64,000 nt of DNA. It comes from an uncultured Lachnospiraceae bacterium (lineage in GTDB: Bacteria > Bacillota > Clostridia > Lachnospirales > Lachnospiraceae). The notes under the pieces were generated by a model. The model worked only from the letters and a program-made list of their open reading frames with translations, was not told the origin of the DNA and did not search any database. Positions 44,629-53,164 of this stretch are shown in pieces; position 1 is the first letter of the stretch; every line of letters starts with the position of its first letter. The stretch is from the NCBI GenBank assembly GCA_947625775.1, contig CANQPM010000003.1:124001-188000 (forward strand), read 5' to 3'. Both the position numbers and the translations under genes were made by a program.

Positions 44629-45540
44629 TTGTATATGAAGATTAGGGATAAGGAATACAATATTAAGCATGAGATAAAAAAGCTAGTTTATATGCTTATT
44701 ATGGTATTTTCTATTTTGCTTGCGGATATGGCGGTAGTATATGCTGCCTCTGACGATGACGGCGCGGAGGCGGAGCATTACCTTGACAGGAATGAGACCG
44801 AGGAAAACAGGACAGCCATCAATGAGCCAGGCTCGGCTGAAACTAGGGAGGATCTGCAGGAATTAAATATAGCCAATACTTGGACCATCACTTATGACGG
44901 GGGCAATGGAGAGCTTAACGGCATGCTGAGGATTTTGATTGTCCTTACCGCGATTGCGGTATTGCCGATTTTGCTTATCACGCTTACCTCGTTTACCAGA
45001 ATACTCATAGTGCTTCACTTTACAAGACAGGCATTAAATACGCAGTCGGCTCCTCCCAATCAGGTGCTGATTGCCATTGCGCTGTTTCTGACATTTTATA
45101 TAATGCAGCCTGTTTTTACGGATATTTATACAAACGCCCTTGTGCCGTATGATTCGGGGGAGATTACCACGAGCGAGGCATTGGAGGCGGCGATTGAGCC
45201 TCTGAGGGAGTTTATGCTTGGGGAGGCGCTCGTCAGGGATATAGATGTGTTTATGCAGCTTTCAGATACTCCGTGGGACGGCGAAGATATGGATTTGGTG
45301 CCTACCACAGTGCTTATTCCGGCGTTTATCATAGGGGAGCTTAGGCAGGCGTTTATTATAGGTTTTATAATATATATTCCGTTTATTGTGCTTGATATGG
45401 TGGTTGCGTCAGTGCTTATGAGTATGGGTATGATGATGTTGCCGCCTACGACGATTTCGATGCCGTTTAAGATTCTGCTGTTTGTGCTTGCAGACGGCTG
45501 GAATCTTGTGATTGTGGAGCTGATAAAGACATTCCACTGA
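44629..45540 (+). CDS. fliP: Flagellar export gate protein FliP
   Basis: The protein has 303 residues. A signal peptide or first TM (VYMLIMVFSILLADMAVVYA) is followed by an extracytoplasmic acidic segment of about 65 residues, then the FliP core: LILLITLTSFTRI-type (here ILLITLTSFTRILIVLHF), LNTQSAPPNQVLIAIALFLT, and C-terminal VVASVLMSMGMMMLPP. FliP makes the pentameric export pore with FliQ and FliR. The start is TTG 44629 or ATG 44635; AAGG at 44618-44622 fits the TTG better. The N-terminal acidic segment is longer than usual. Confidence 0.95.
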   Translation: MYMKIRDKEYNIKHEIKKLVYMLIMVFSILLADMAVVYAASDDDGAEAEHYLDRNETEENRTAINEPGSAETREDLQELNIANTWTITYDGGNGELNGMLRILIVLTAIAVLPILLITLTSFTRILIVLHFTRQALNTQSAPPNQVLIAIALFLTFYIMQPVFTDIYTNALVPYDSGEITTSEALEAAIEPLREFMLGEALVRDIDVFMQLSDTPWDGEDMDLVPTTVLIPAFIIGELRQAFIIGFIIYIPFIVLDMVVASVLMSMGMMMLPPTTISMPFKILLFVLADGWNLVIVELIKTFH

Positions 45541-45601
45541 CATGGCGGCTGAAAATATTTTTCTGAAATGTGTGGACATAATTCGGGAAAGGGGTGTTTA
45601 A

Positions 45602-45871
45602 ATGACTGTAGAGGTAGTTGCCGATATGATGCAGGACGCATTATTTCTGGTATTGAAGACTGCAGCGCCTCCGCTTCTGGTATCGCTTGTCATAGGCTTG
45701 ATAGTCAGCATTTTTCAGACTGTGACGTCTATACAGGAGCAGACACTTACATTTGTGCCTAAGGTTGTGGGGATTTTTTTGACGCTTATGCTTTTGGGGC
45801 ATTGGATACTTAACAATCTGATAAATTATATGACAGAGCTGTGGGGGAATTTTTCACTTTATATAAGGTAA
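45602..45871 (+). CDS. fliQ: Flagellar export gate protein FliQ
   Basis: The 89-residue protein has two TM helices: ALFLVLKTAAPPLLVSLVIG and VVGIFLTLMLLGHWIL. The connecting segment SIFQTVTSIQEQTLTFVPK is the FliQ signature. It lies 61 bases after fliP and 17 before fliR. Confidence 0.97.
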   Translation: MTVEVVADMMQDALFLVLKTAAPPLLVSLVIGLIVSIFQTVTSIQEQTLTFVPKVVGIFLTLMLLGHWILNNLINYMTELWGNFSLYIR

Positions 45872-45888
45872 AGGGGTAGCTTGCCTGG

Positions 45889-46671
45889 ATGGTTGATATG
45901 TCTTTTTCTATGACGGAGCTTGAACTGTTTCTTCTGGTTTTTGTGAGAATAGCAAGCTTTGTGTTTGTGGCTCCTTTTTTTAGCACAAGGGGAGTGCCGA
46001 ACATGGTTAAAATTGCATTAAGTGTTTTTGTGGCGTATGTAATGTACAATTTCGGAGTGCCCCATGAGCTTCCGGAGTTTGGCACTGTATGGGGCTACGC
46101 CGCAATAGTGTTGAAGGAAGTGTCAGTGGGACTTATTATCGGGTTATCGTCGCAGCTGTGTACTTCCATTGTTTTATTTGCGGGAAGAATCATTGACATG
46201 GAGATAGGTATGTCCATGGCGAGCGTCTTTGATCCGACTACAAATGAGCAGTCATCAATAACGGGTGTAATTTTACAATACGGTACACTCCTTATGTTTT
46301 ATATAACGGGGCTGCATAGATTTTTCCTGCAGGCGCTGATGGAAACCTACACGCTCATTCCGATAGCGGGAGTGAAGTTTAATATGGATAAGCTCCTTAC
46401 ATCGCTTATCACTTTCCTGAGCGATTACATCACGATTGGGTTTAGGATATGCCTGCCTGTATTTGCGACTATCACGCTTATGAATGTGGTGCTGGGACTT
46501 CTTGCAAAGCTTGCGCCGCAGATGAATATGTTTTCAGTGGGCATACAGCTGAAGCTCCTTGCGGGGCTTGGCGTGCTTTTGCTTGCCATTACGATGCTGC
46601 CTGTTGTCGCCAGTTATATTTCTGACCAGATGAGGCATATGATTGTGTCTATGGTGGAGGGTATGATGTGA
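45889..46671 (+). CDS. fliR: Flagellar export gate protein FliR
   Basis: The 260-residue membrane protein has about six hydrophobic segments and family motifs FVRIASFVFVAPFFSTRGVP and EIGMSMASVFDPTTNEQSS. It completes the FliPQR gate. The start may be ATG 45889 or ATG 45898. The 3' end overlaps flhB by 4 bases (ATGTGA). Confidence 0.95.
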   Translation: MVDMSFSMTELELFLLVFVRIASFVFVAPFFSTRGVPNMVKIALSVFVAYVMYNFGVPHELPEFGTVWGYAAIVLKEVSVGLIIGLSSQLCTSIVLFAGRIIDMEIGMSMASVFDPTTNEQSSITGVILQYGTLLMFYITGLHRFFLQALMETYTLIPIAGVKFNMDKLLTSLITFLSDYITIGFRICLPVFATITLMNVVLGLLAKLAPQMNMFSVGIQLKLLAGLGVLLLAITMLPVVASYISDQMRHMIVSMVEGMM

Positions 46672-47777
46672 TTTTAGAGTTAAATTTACAGTTTTTCGCG
46701 GACGGTCCCGGAGGGGAGAAGACGGAGGAGCCTACAGCCAAAAAGAAGGCTGACACCCGAAAGGAAGGCAAGGTGCCCAAGAGCAAGGAGCTTTCAAATG
46801 CTGTAGATCTTATCGCGTTGTTTTTGATACTGCGTTTCTGGCTTGGTTATATGGGCGAGCGCATGATGGGGATTTTTGAGAATATTTACGGCAAATTTAC
46901 TGATTATACTACTCTTTGGGGCGGGAATATAAATGTAAAGGATTATGATGTGCTTTTTAAGGGCGTATTTGTAAATATGCTGATTTTGGTGTTGCCGTTT
47001 TTTGTAGGCGGCATAATAATAGCCGTGCTTATTAATATGCTGCAGTTTAAGTTTCAGATTTCCACGAAACCGCTCCAGCCTAAGTTCAGCAAGCTTAATC
47101 CGCTGTCGGGGTTTAAACGGATTTTTTCAGTGGACAAGCTTGTGGAGCTTTTAAAATCCATTGTGAAGATTATTATTATCGGGTATATTGTCTATGCGAC
47201 GATAAAAGATGACTGGCGTTATTTATTTCAGTTTTATTCGATGCCGTTTAATCAGGCGCTTTCCACGATTTACAGCGTCATTGTAAATACGGGGCTTAAA
47301 ATTTCATTTGTCTATCTCATTGTGGCGTTTCTTGACCTTATTTACCAGAGGCGCAAATTTAATAAGGACATCAAGATGACAAAGCAGGAGGTAAAGGACG
47401 AGTATAAAAACGCCGAAGGCGATCCGCAGATTAAGGGTAAAATCCGCAGCAAGATGCGCGAGGCTTCGCAGCGCCGTATGATGCAGGACGTGCCAAAGGC
47501 AGACGTAGTAATTACAAACCCTACGCATTATGCCGTGGCGATAAAGTATGATCCTGAGCAGGCGCCCGCGCCGACGGTGCTTGCAAAGGGCGCTGATTAT
47601 GTGGCGCAGAAAATAAAGGAGATAGCCAAGGAGAATCATGTCGAGATAGTAGAGAACAAGCCGCTTGCGCGTATGCTCTATGCAAACGTCGACGTGGGGC
47701 AGGAGGTGCCGCCCGAGCTTTATCAGTCGGTAGCGGAGGTGCTTGCGTTAGTTTATAAGCTTCAGGGCAGAATATAA
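46668..47777 (+). CDS. flhB: Flagellar export switch protein FlhB
   Basis: The protein has 369 residues. The start is GTG 46668, overlapping fliR, with GGAGGG inside fliR as ribosome site. Four TM helices (about 45-225) precede a cytoplasmic domain with the autocleavage motif NPTH (Asn284-His287, TNPTHYAVAIKY). After cleavage FlhB switches export from rod/hook to filament proteins on a FliK signal. GEKTEEPTAKKKADTRKEGK is the conserved N-terminal segment. Confidence 0.97.
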   Translation: MILELNLQFFADGPGGEKTEEPTAKKKADTRKEGKVPKSKELSNAVDLIALFLILRFWLGYMGERMMGIFENIYGKFTDYTTLWGGNINVKDYDVLFKGVFVNMLILVLPFFVGGIIIAVLINMLQFKFQISTKPLQPKFSKLNPLSGFKRIFSVDKLVELLKSIVKIIIIGYIVYATIKDDWRYLFQFYSMPFNQALSTIYSVIVNTGLKISFVYLIVAFLDLIYQRRKFNKDIKMTKQEVKDEYKNAEGDPQIKGKIRSKMREASQRRMMQDVPKADVVITNPTHYAVAIKYDPEQAPAPTVLAKGADYVAQKIKEIAKENHVEIVENKPLARMLYANVDVGQEVPPELYQSVAEVLALVYKLQGRI

Positions 47778-47812
47778 TATAGTCCGAATATAAAATTTTT
47801 AAATTTTTTATG

Positions 47813-47838
47813 TACAAATTATGTGAATTATGCGATAA
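47813..47838 (+). promoter_or_regulatory. Weak sigma-D-like site before flhA
   Basis: TACA at 47813-47816, a 14-base spacer and TGCGATAA at 47831-47838 resemble the sigma-D consensus at 3/4 and 6/8. It lies in the 154-base AT-rich gap between flhB and flhA. The match is modest. Confidence 0.3.
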
Positions 47839-47931
47839 TTTATTAGAGCGTATTTTATATGCGTATTTTTGTGTGCAATAAAATTTAGGACAATTACGAG
47901 GGCGTTTTGTTTCAAGGGAGGGAACGAAAGC

Positions 47932-49965
47932 ATGAAGAAAGCGGACATAGGCGTTGCTCTGTATGTGCTGGGTGCCATTGTCATGTTGATTGTGCCGATT
48001 AGCAGCGTTTTGCTTGATGTGATGCTTGCGCTTAATATTTCGCTTGCTTTTACTATACTTTTTACTACGATGTTCGTAAAGGAAGTTCTGGATATGTCAT
48101 TTTTCCCGACAATCCTGCTGTTTAGCACGATTTTCAGAATTTCCCTGAATGTATCTTCAACAAGGCTTATCCTTACGACTGGCGATCCGGGCAATGTCGT
48201 GGCGACGTTCGGTAATTTTGTCGGCGGCGGCGATTTGGTTGTCGGTACTGTAGTGTTCATTATTTTGATTATTATTCAGTTCGTGGTAATCAACAAAGGT
48301 TCTGAGCGAGTTGCCGAGGTTACGGCTAGATTTACCTTGGACGCTATGCCCGGTAAGCAGATGGCGATAGACGCCGACTTAAATACAGGCGCCATCACTG
48401 ATGCCGAGGCAAAGGTGCAGAGGGAAAAGCTCCAGCAGGAGGCAAGCTTTTTCGGCTCTATGGACGGTGCTGTAAAGTATGTAAAGGGAGATGCCGCGGC
48501 AGGCCTGCTTATCACGGGTGTAAACATCATCGGCGGCATCATAATGGGCGTTGTAAGGCAGAAGATGGAGATTACAGCCGCATTGGACAAGTACACCATT
48601 CTTACTATCGGTGACGGTCTTGTAAGCCAGATACCTTCGCTTCTTATTTCGCTGTCTACAGGTATTTTGGTTACAAAAGGCTCGAAGGAGTCTGATTTCG
48701 GCTCAGTGCTTATCGGACAGCTTTTTGGTATGCCTAAGGTTATGTATATGGTAGGCGCAGTGCTTATCTTTTTGGGCGTCGTTACGCCACTTAATCCGCT
48801 TATATTCCTTGCTTTGGGAGCGGTATTTATATTCGGCGGGCGCATTATCGCAAACACTATTGAGGTCGCGGGAATCGAAGCCGAGGCTGAGGAGGGCGAG
48901 GAGAGCGCTGACGAGATACGCCGTCCCGAAAATGTCAATTCGCTGCTGCAGGTCGATCCGATAGAGCTTGAATTTGGATATGGCATCATACCGCTTGCGG
49001 ATGTCAATCAGGGCGGCGATTTGCTTGACCGAGTTGTTATGATTAGGCGTCAGATAGCGCTGGAGCTTGGTACGGTAGTGCCGATAATCCGTTTGAGAGA
49101 CAATATCCAGTTGAATCCTAACCAGTACATAATTAAAATAAAGGGTATTCAGGTAAGCGAGGGGGAAATACTTTTTGACCATTATATGGCTATGAATCCG
49201 GGCTTTGTCGAGGAGGAAATTTCGGGCATACCTACATTTGAGCCGTCGTTCCATCTGCCCGCCATATGGATTACTGAAAACCAGAGAGAGCGCGCGGAGA
49301 GCGTAGGCTATACGGTAGTGGATCCGCCGTCTATCATAGCTACGCACCTGACAGAAATAATAAGGCAGTATCTTGCTGACCTGCTTACAAGACAGGATGT
49401 ACAGAACCTTGTAAACAATATAAAGGAGACAAATCCGTCGCTTGTGGAGGAGCTCGTGCCAAAGCTGCTCGGGCTTGGCGATATTCAAAAAGTATTGCAG
49501 AATCTGCTTAAAGAAGGTATTTCAGTCAGGGATTTGGTAACAATATTTGAAACTCTTGCAGACCATGCGGCGACTACCAGGGATACGGACATTCTGACGG
49601 AATATGTGCGCCAGAGCCTGAAACGCGCTATTTCCAACAAATATTTTCCATTAAATGAGACTACGAGCGTGGTGACGCTTGATCCAGGGCTTGAGCAGGA
49701 GATTATGGGCAGCGTCAAGCAGACGGAGCAGGGGGCATATCTTACGCTTGATCCGGACAAGACAAAGCAGATTATGTCTTCTGTTGAGACAGAGATAGCC
49801 AAGCTTGAAAAGCTCGGGAAAAATCCGATAATAATAACCTCGCCGATTGTCAGAATGTATTTCAAGCGTCTGACAGAGGATTATTTCAAGGATTTGGTAG
49901 TCGTTTCATACAATGAGATAGATTCAAACGTTGAATTACAATCAGTAGGAATGGTGACAGCATGA
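47932..49965 (+). CDS. flhA: Flagellar export gate protein FlhA
   Basis: The protein has 677 residues from ATG 47932, preceded by GGGAGGG; ATG 47869 is in frame but has no ribosome site. The N-terminal membrane domain has about eight helices and the FHIPEP signature (RISLNVSSTRLILTTGDPGN, then TARFTLDAMPGKQMAIDADL). The C-terminal cytoplasmic domain (about 355-677) forms the nonameric ring that receives chaperone-substrate complexes. The last 4 bases overlap flhF. Confidence 0.98.
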   Translation: MKKADIGVALYVLGAIVMLIVPISSVLLDVMLALNISLAFTILFTTMFVKEVLDMSFFPTILLFSTIFRISLNVSSTRLILTTGDPGNVVATFGNFVGGGDLVVGTVVFIILIIIQFVVINKGSERVAEVTARFTLDAMPGKQMAIDADLNTGAITDAEAKVQREKLQQEASFFGSMDGAVKYVKGDAAAGLLITGVNIIGGIIMGVVRQKMEITAALDKYTILTIGDGLVSQIPSLLISLSTGILVTKGSKESDFGSVLIGQLFGMPKVMYMVGAVLIFLGVVTPLNPLIFLALGAVFIFGGRIIANTIEVAGIEAEAEEGEESADEIRRPENVNSLLQVDPIELEFGYGIIPLADVNQGGDLLDRVVMIRRQIALELGTVVPIIRLRDNIQLNPNQYIIKIKGIQVSEGEILFDHYMAMNPGFVEEEISGIPTFEPSFHLPAIWITENQRERAESVGYTVVDPPSIIATHLTEIIRQYLADLLTRQDVQNLVNNIKETNPSLVEELVPKLLGLGDIQKVLQNLLKEGISVRDLVTIFETLADHAATTRDTDILTEYVRQSLKRAISNKYFPLNETTSVVTLDPGLEQEIMGSVKQTEQGAYLTLDPDKTKQIMSSVETEIAKLEKLGKNPIIITSPIVRMYFKRLTEDYFKDLVVVSYNEIDSNVELQSVGMVTA

Positions 49966-51350
49966 TAATTAAAAAATTTCAGGGAAAGACAAAGGAAGAA
50001 GCGCTCGAAGCCGCTAAAAAGGAGCTTGGCGGCGATATTGTGGAGATGAATACAAAGACTGTCAAGCCAAAGGGGCTTTTCAGCATTTTTAAGAGCGCTA
50101 AGATAGAGGTTACTGTTGCCAAGGAAGACGACAATGAAAAATACGGGATAGCGTCAAATAAAGAGGAGCGCAGGGAGACGCAGTACGAGGGCGTAAAGGT
50201 CAGCTTAAGCCAAGGCAGCGGCATTGCGCCAGCAAAGCAGCCAGAGGTGTCTCCTGACGTAAAGTCGGTAGGGCAGGCGGTCGCGGAGGTGCTTGCCGCA
50301 TTTCCGCCACAGAATGAGCCTAAACCAAGGACTTCCGTAAGTGCAAAGAGCGATAATAAAAATGCCGCGGCGGAGGCGCTCGTGGCTGAAAACAATGCCG
50401 AGAGCGCAAAGAGCGGGGCAAACATAGAGGAGAAGCTTGACAATCTGCAGAATCTTTTGGAAAAGCAGATTTCGCAACAGCAGGATTCTAAAAGCGTGTC
50501 CGACGAGGCAAAGCCTGACGAGGAGGACAAAAAAGAGGAGAACAGGGACAGGATTAATTTCCTGCGCCTGCTATACAGCAAAATGACTGACAATGAGATA
50601 AATGAAAAATACGCAAAGGAAATTATTGAGGATATAGACAAGATATGCAAGCCTGATGTCACTCTTGACTATATGCTTTCGGAGATATACCAGAGAATGA
50701 TTTTAAAGCTTGGCAAGCCGTTTATGCTTGACGAAAATACGGGCAATGGGCCAAAGGTGGTATTTTTTGTGGGGCCTACAGGCGTAGGAAAAACCACCAC
50801 GATAGCAAAGATTGCGTCATCATACAGAGTGGAGCATAAGAAAAAAGTGGCGCTTTTGACGGCTGACACGTACAGGATAGCGGCGGCGGAGCAACTGCGC
50901 ACCTATGCAAATATTCTTGAAGTGCCGTTTCGGGTAGTATATACGGTTAGGGAAATTGAGGCAGCTCTTGAGGACTTTAAGGAGTATGATTATATACTTG
51001 TGGACACTACAGGACATTCGCCCAACAACGAGGCGCAGTGCGAGAGCATGAGCGACTTGATTAAGTCCGTCGGCGAAAAGGCTGAGAAGGAAGTGTTTTT
51101 AGTATTGTCAGCATCTACAAAATACAGGGATTTGATGAAGATTGCTGATATTTATAAGGAAATTGCAGAATATAAGCTTATTTTTACTAAACTTGACGAA
51201 ACCTCCACGTTAGGAAATATATATAATCTGAAGCTGTACACAGGCGCTATGCTTTCATATGTTACCTGTGGCCAGAATGTTCCTGACGATATTGAGTATT
51301 TTAATCCGCAGGCTACAGTCAAGCAGCTGCTGGGGGGCAAAAAACATTAA
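49962..51350 (+). CDS. flhF: Flagellar SRP-like GTPase FlhF
   Basis: The protein has 462 residues. The N-terminal B domain (IIKKFQGKTKEEALEAAKKE) is followed by a variable acidic linker and the NG domain with GPTGVGKTTTIAKIA, TADTYRIAAAEQLRTYA, DTTGHSP and FTKLDETSTLGN. FlhF sets flagellar number and position with FlhG. It overlaps flhA by 4 bases. Two hairpins follow its stop before flhG. Confidence 0.96.
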   Translation: MIIKKFQGKTKEEALEAAKKELGGDIVEMNTKTVKPKGLFSIFKSAKIEVTVAKEDDNEKYGIASNKEERRETQYEGVKVSLSQGSGIAPAKQPEVSPDVKSVGQAVAEVLAAFPPQNEPKPRTSVSAKSDNKNAAAEALVAENNAESAKSGANIEEKLDNLQNLLEKQISQQQDSKSVSDEAKPDEEDKKEENRDRINFLRLLYSKMTDNEINEKYAKEIIEDIDKICKPDVTLDYMLSEIYQRMILKLGKPFMLDENTGNGPKVVFFVGPTGVGKTTTIAKIASSYRVEHKKKVALLTADTYRIAAAEQLRTYANILEVPFRVVYTVREIEAALEDFKEYDYILVDTTGHSPNNEAQCESMSDLIKSVGEKAEKEVFLVLSASTKYRDLMKIADIYKEIAEYKLIFTKLDETSTLGNIYNLKLYTGAMLSYVTCGQNVPDDIEYFNPQATVKQLLGGKKH

Positions 51351-51389
51351 GAAACTCTAAGGCAATAAAGGACATTGCCTAAGACTTTC
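51351..51389. other. Imperfect inverted repeat after flhF
   Basis: The arms 51351-51366 and 51374-51389 (GAAACTCTAAGGCAAT and ATTGCCTAAGACTTTC) pair over 16 positions with two mismatches and a 7-base loop. No T-run follows directly. Confidence 0.5.
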
Positions 51390-51399
51390 TAAATGTTTA

Positions 51400-51427
51400 A
51401 GAAAAACGCAAAGGGCGGCGTTTTTCT
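51400..51427 (+). terminator. Terminator-like hairpin between flhF and flhG
   Basis: AGAAAAACGC (51400-51409) and GCGTTTTTCT (51418-51427) form a perfect 10-bp stem with an 8-base loop. The T-run is within the 3' arm, not after it, so termination would be partial at best. Confidence 0.45.
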
Positions 51428-51504
51428 GGGGACTGGAAAAACGTTGCGGAATAAGTGACGGAAGATTCAAATGGATTTGAGGGTACAACACGAGGGGGAT
51501 TTTT

Positions 51505-52389
51505 ATGGACCAGGCGGAACAACTGAGAAACGTGATAAAGCTAAATCTCGCGCCAAGGCCTCTGGCGAGAGTCATTACCGTGACAAGCGGCAAGGGCGGC
51601 GTCGGAAAATCAAATACATCAATAAACCTTGCCTGCCAGTTTAAAAGGCTTGGGCAGAGAGTCATCATTCTTGATGCCGATTTTGGGCTTGCGAATATAG
51701 AGATTATGTTTGGGGCTGTTCCGAAATATAATTTATCAGACATGATTTATCAGGGAAAAAGCATTATGGATATCATAACCTGGGGACCGATGGACATAGG
51801 ATTTATTTCGGGAGGTTCGGGCATATCGGGTCTGTCAAATTTAAGCCATGACTATCTTAATTATATAGTCCAGCATTTATCAAAGCTTGACGCTGCGGCA
51901 GATATTATCATCATTGATACTGGCGCGGGTATTTCAGACGCGGTCCTTGATTTTCTTGTCGCAAGCGGTGAGATACTGGTGGTTGCCACGCCTGAGCCGA
52001 CATCGATTACGGACTCGTATTCCCTGCTAAAGGCGCTCAACCAGCATCCGAGGTATTCGCGCGAGGAATCGAGAATAAAGGTGGTCGCAAACAAGGTATC
52101 AGACGAGATAGAGGGCGAGGCGCTTTACAATAAGCTTAACACTGTAGTGAACAGGTATCTGCATATGCCCATAGCTTATCTGGGCGCTATACCGCAGGAC
52201 CGTCATCTTGAGGAGGCTGTCATGCAGCAGATGCCTGTCAGCATGCAGAGCCCCAATTCCAAGTCTGCCATAGCTTTTGAAAAAATGGCATATGTCCTTA
52301 TGGATAAGGAGTATGACAAATCTTTGGTGAAACGCGGAATGGCGGCGTTCTTTTCACATATCATGGCAGGAAATAAAAAGATGGGCTGA
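51505..52389 (+). CDS. flhG: MinD-like flagellar placement ATPase FlhG (YlxH)
   Basis: The 294-residue protein is a deviant Walker A ATPase (VTSGKGGVGKSNTSINL) of the MinD/ParA class, with VIILDADFGLANIEIMFG and a C-terminal amphipathic helix for membrane binding (SLVKRGMAAFFSHIM). The N-terminus MDQAEQLRNVIK carries the DQAxxLR motif known to stimulate FlhF GTPase. It works with FlhF in flagellar number and placement. Confidence 0.95.
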   Translation: MDQAEQLRNVIKLNLAPRPLARVITVTSGKGGVGKSNTSINLACQFKRLGQRVIILDADFGLANIEIMFGAVPKYNLSDMIYQGKSIMDIITWGPMDIGFISGGSGISGLSNLSHDYLNYIVQHLSKLDAAADIIIIDTGAGISDAVLDFLVASGEILVVATPEPTSITDSYSLLKALNQHPRYSREESRIKVVANKVSDEIEGEALYNKLNTVVNRYLHMPIAYLGAIPQDRHLEEAVMQQMPVSMQSPNSKSAIAFEKMAYVLMDKEYDKSLVKRGMAAFFSHIMAGNKKMG

Positions 52390-52433
52390 GACAACTGATA
52401 ACAGCCGCAAAAGCGGCGGAATGAGGAAAATGA

Positions 52434-53159
52434 ATGATAGAAAAATTTATTTCAGCTGGCGATAAGGTAGAGATGAAGTCAACTGTTGACGTGGTGCTGC
52501 CTGACGGCACAAGGGGCATAAGGCTTTACAAGACAAGCGTGTATGATGTGCTTGACGACGGAAGGCTTGAGATAGTGATGCCTATGGAGCAGTCGCGGCT
52601 TGTCCTGTTGCCTGTAGGCGGCGAGTATGACGTATGCTTTTTTTCACACGGGGGTATGTACAAGGCGGACGTCAGAATTGTCGACAGGCAGAAAATAAAC
52701 GGAACATACATAATATTGGCGGAAATGCTTACAAATCTCCACAAGTACCAGCGGAGGGAATATTACAGATTTAACTGCATAATCGAGATGGAGGCAAGGG
52801 AGCTTTCAAAAGAGGAGATAGAGGCTTTCAAGGAGGCTGATGACGCTGTCATAGAAGAAAAGGAGATGAACAGGGGCGTCATAGTGGACATAAGCGGCGG
52901 CGGGCTAAGGTTCGTTTCACGCAGGCTTTATGAGTGCGGCAACATAATTCTTCTTAGCTTTAAGCTGCCTATAGCAAACTGTGAAAAGTCATTTACCCTT
53001 GCGGCGCAGGTGATTTTGTCAAAGGAAATAGAAAACCGCAGGGATGAATATGAAAACCGCGTGAAATTTGTTTACATAAATAATCAGACAAGAGAGGAAA
53101 TTATCAAATATATATTTGATGAGGAACGAAAAAACAGAAAATATGGGAAAGGTCGCTGA
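52434..53159 (+). CDS. ycgR: YcgR-like PilZ-domain flagellar brake protein
   Basis: The protein has 241 residues. The N-terminal YcgR-type split-barrel domain (about 1-95) precedes a PilZ domain with both c-di-GMP motifs: YQRREYYRFNC (RxxxR) and VDISGGGLRFVSRR (DxSxxG). On binding c-di-GMP such proteins slow the motor through the stator or switch. It sits between flhG and cheB. A small GCCGC/GCGGC hairpin precedes it, and GAGGA lies 6 bases before ATG 52434. Confidence 0.9.
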   Translation: MIEKFISAGDKVEMKSTVDVVLPDGTRGIRLYKTSVYDVLDDGRLEIVMPMEQSRLVLLPVGGEYDVCFFSHGGMYKADVRIVDRQKINGTYIILAEMLTNLHKYQRREYYRFNCIIEMEARELSKEEIEAFKEADDAVIEEKEMNRGVIVDISGGGLRFVSRRLYECGNIILLSFKLPIANCEKSFTLAAQVILSKEIENRRDEYENRVKFVYINNQTREEIIKYIFDEERKNRKYGKGR

Positions 53160-53164
53160 ATATT

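Noticed and set aside
48276-49488. Reverse-strand open frames opposite flhA
   Set aside because: Shadow of the conserved flhA frame; low-complexity Ser/Ile composition and no start context.
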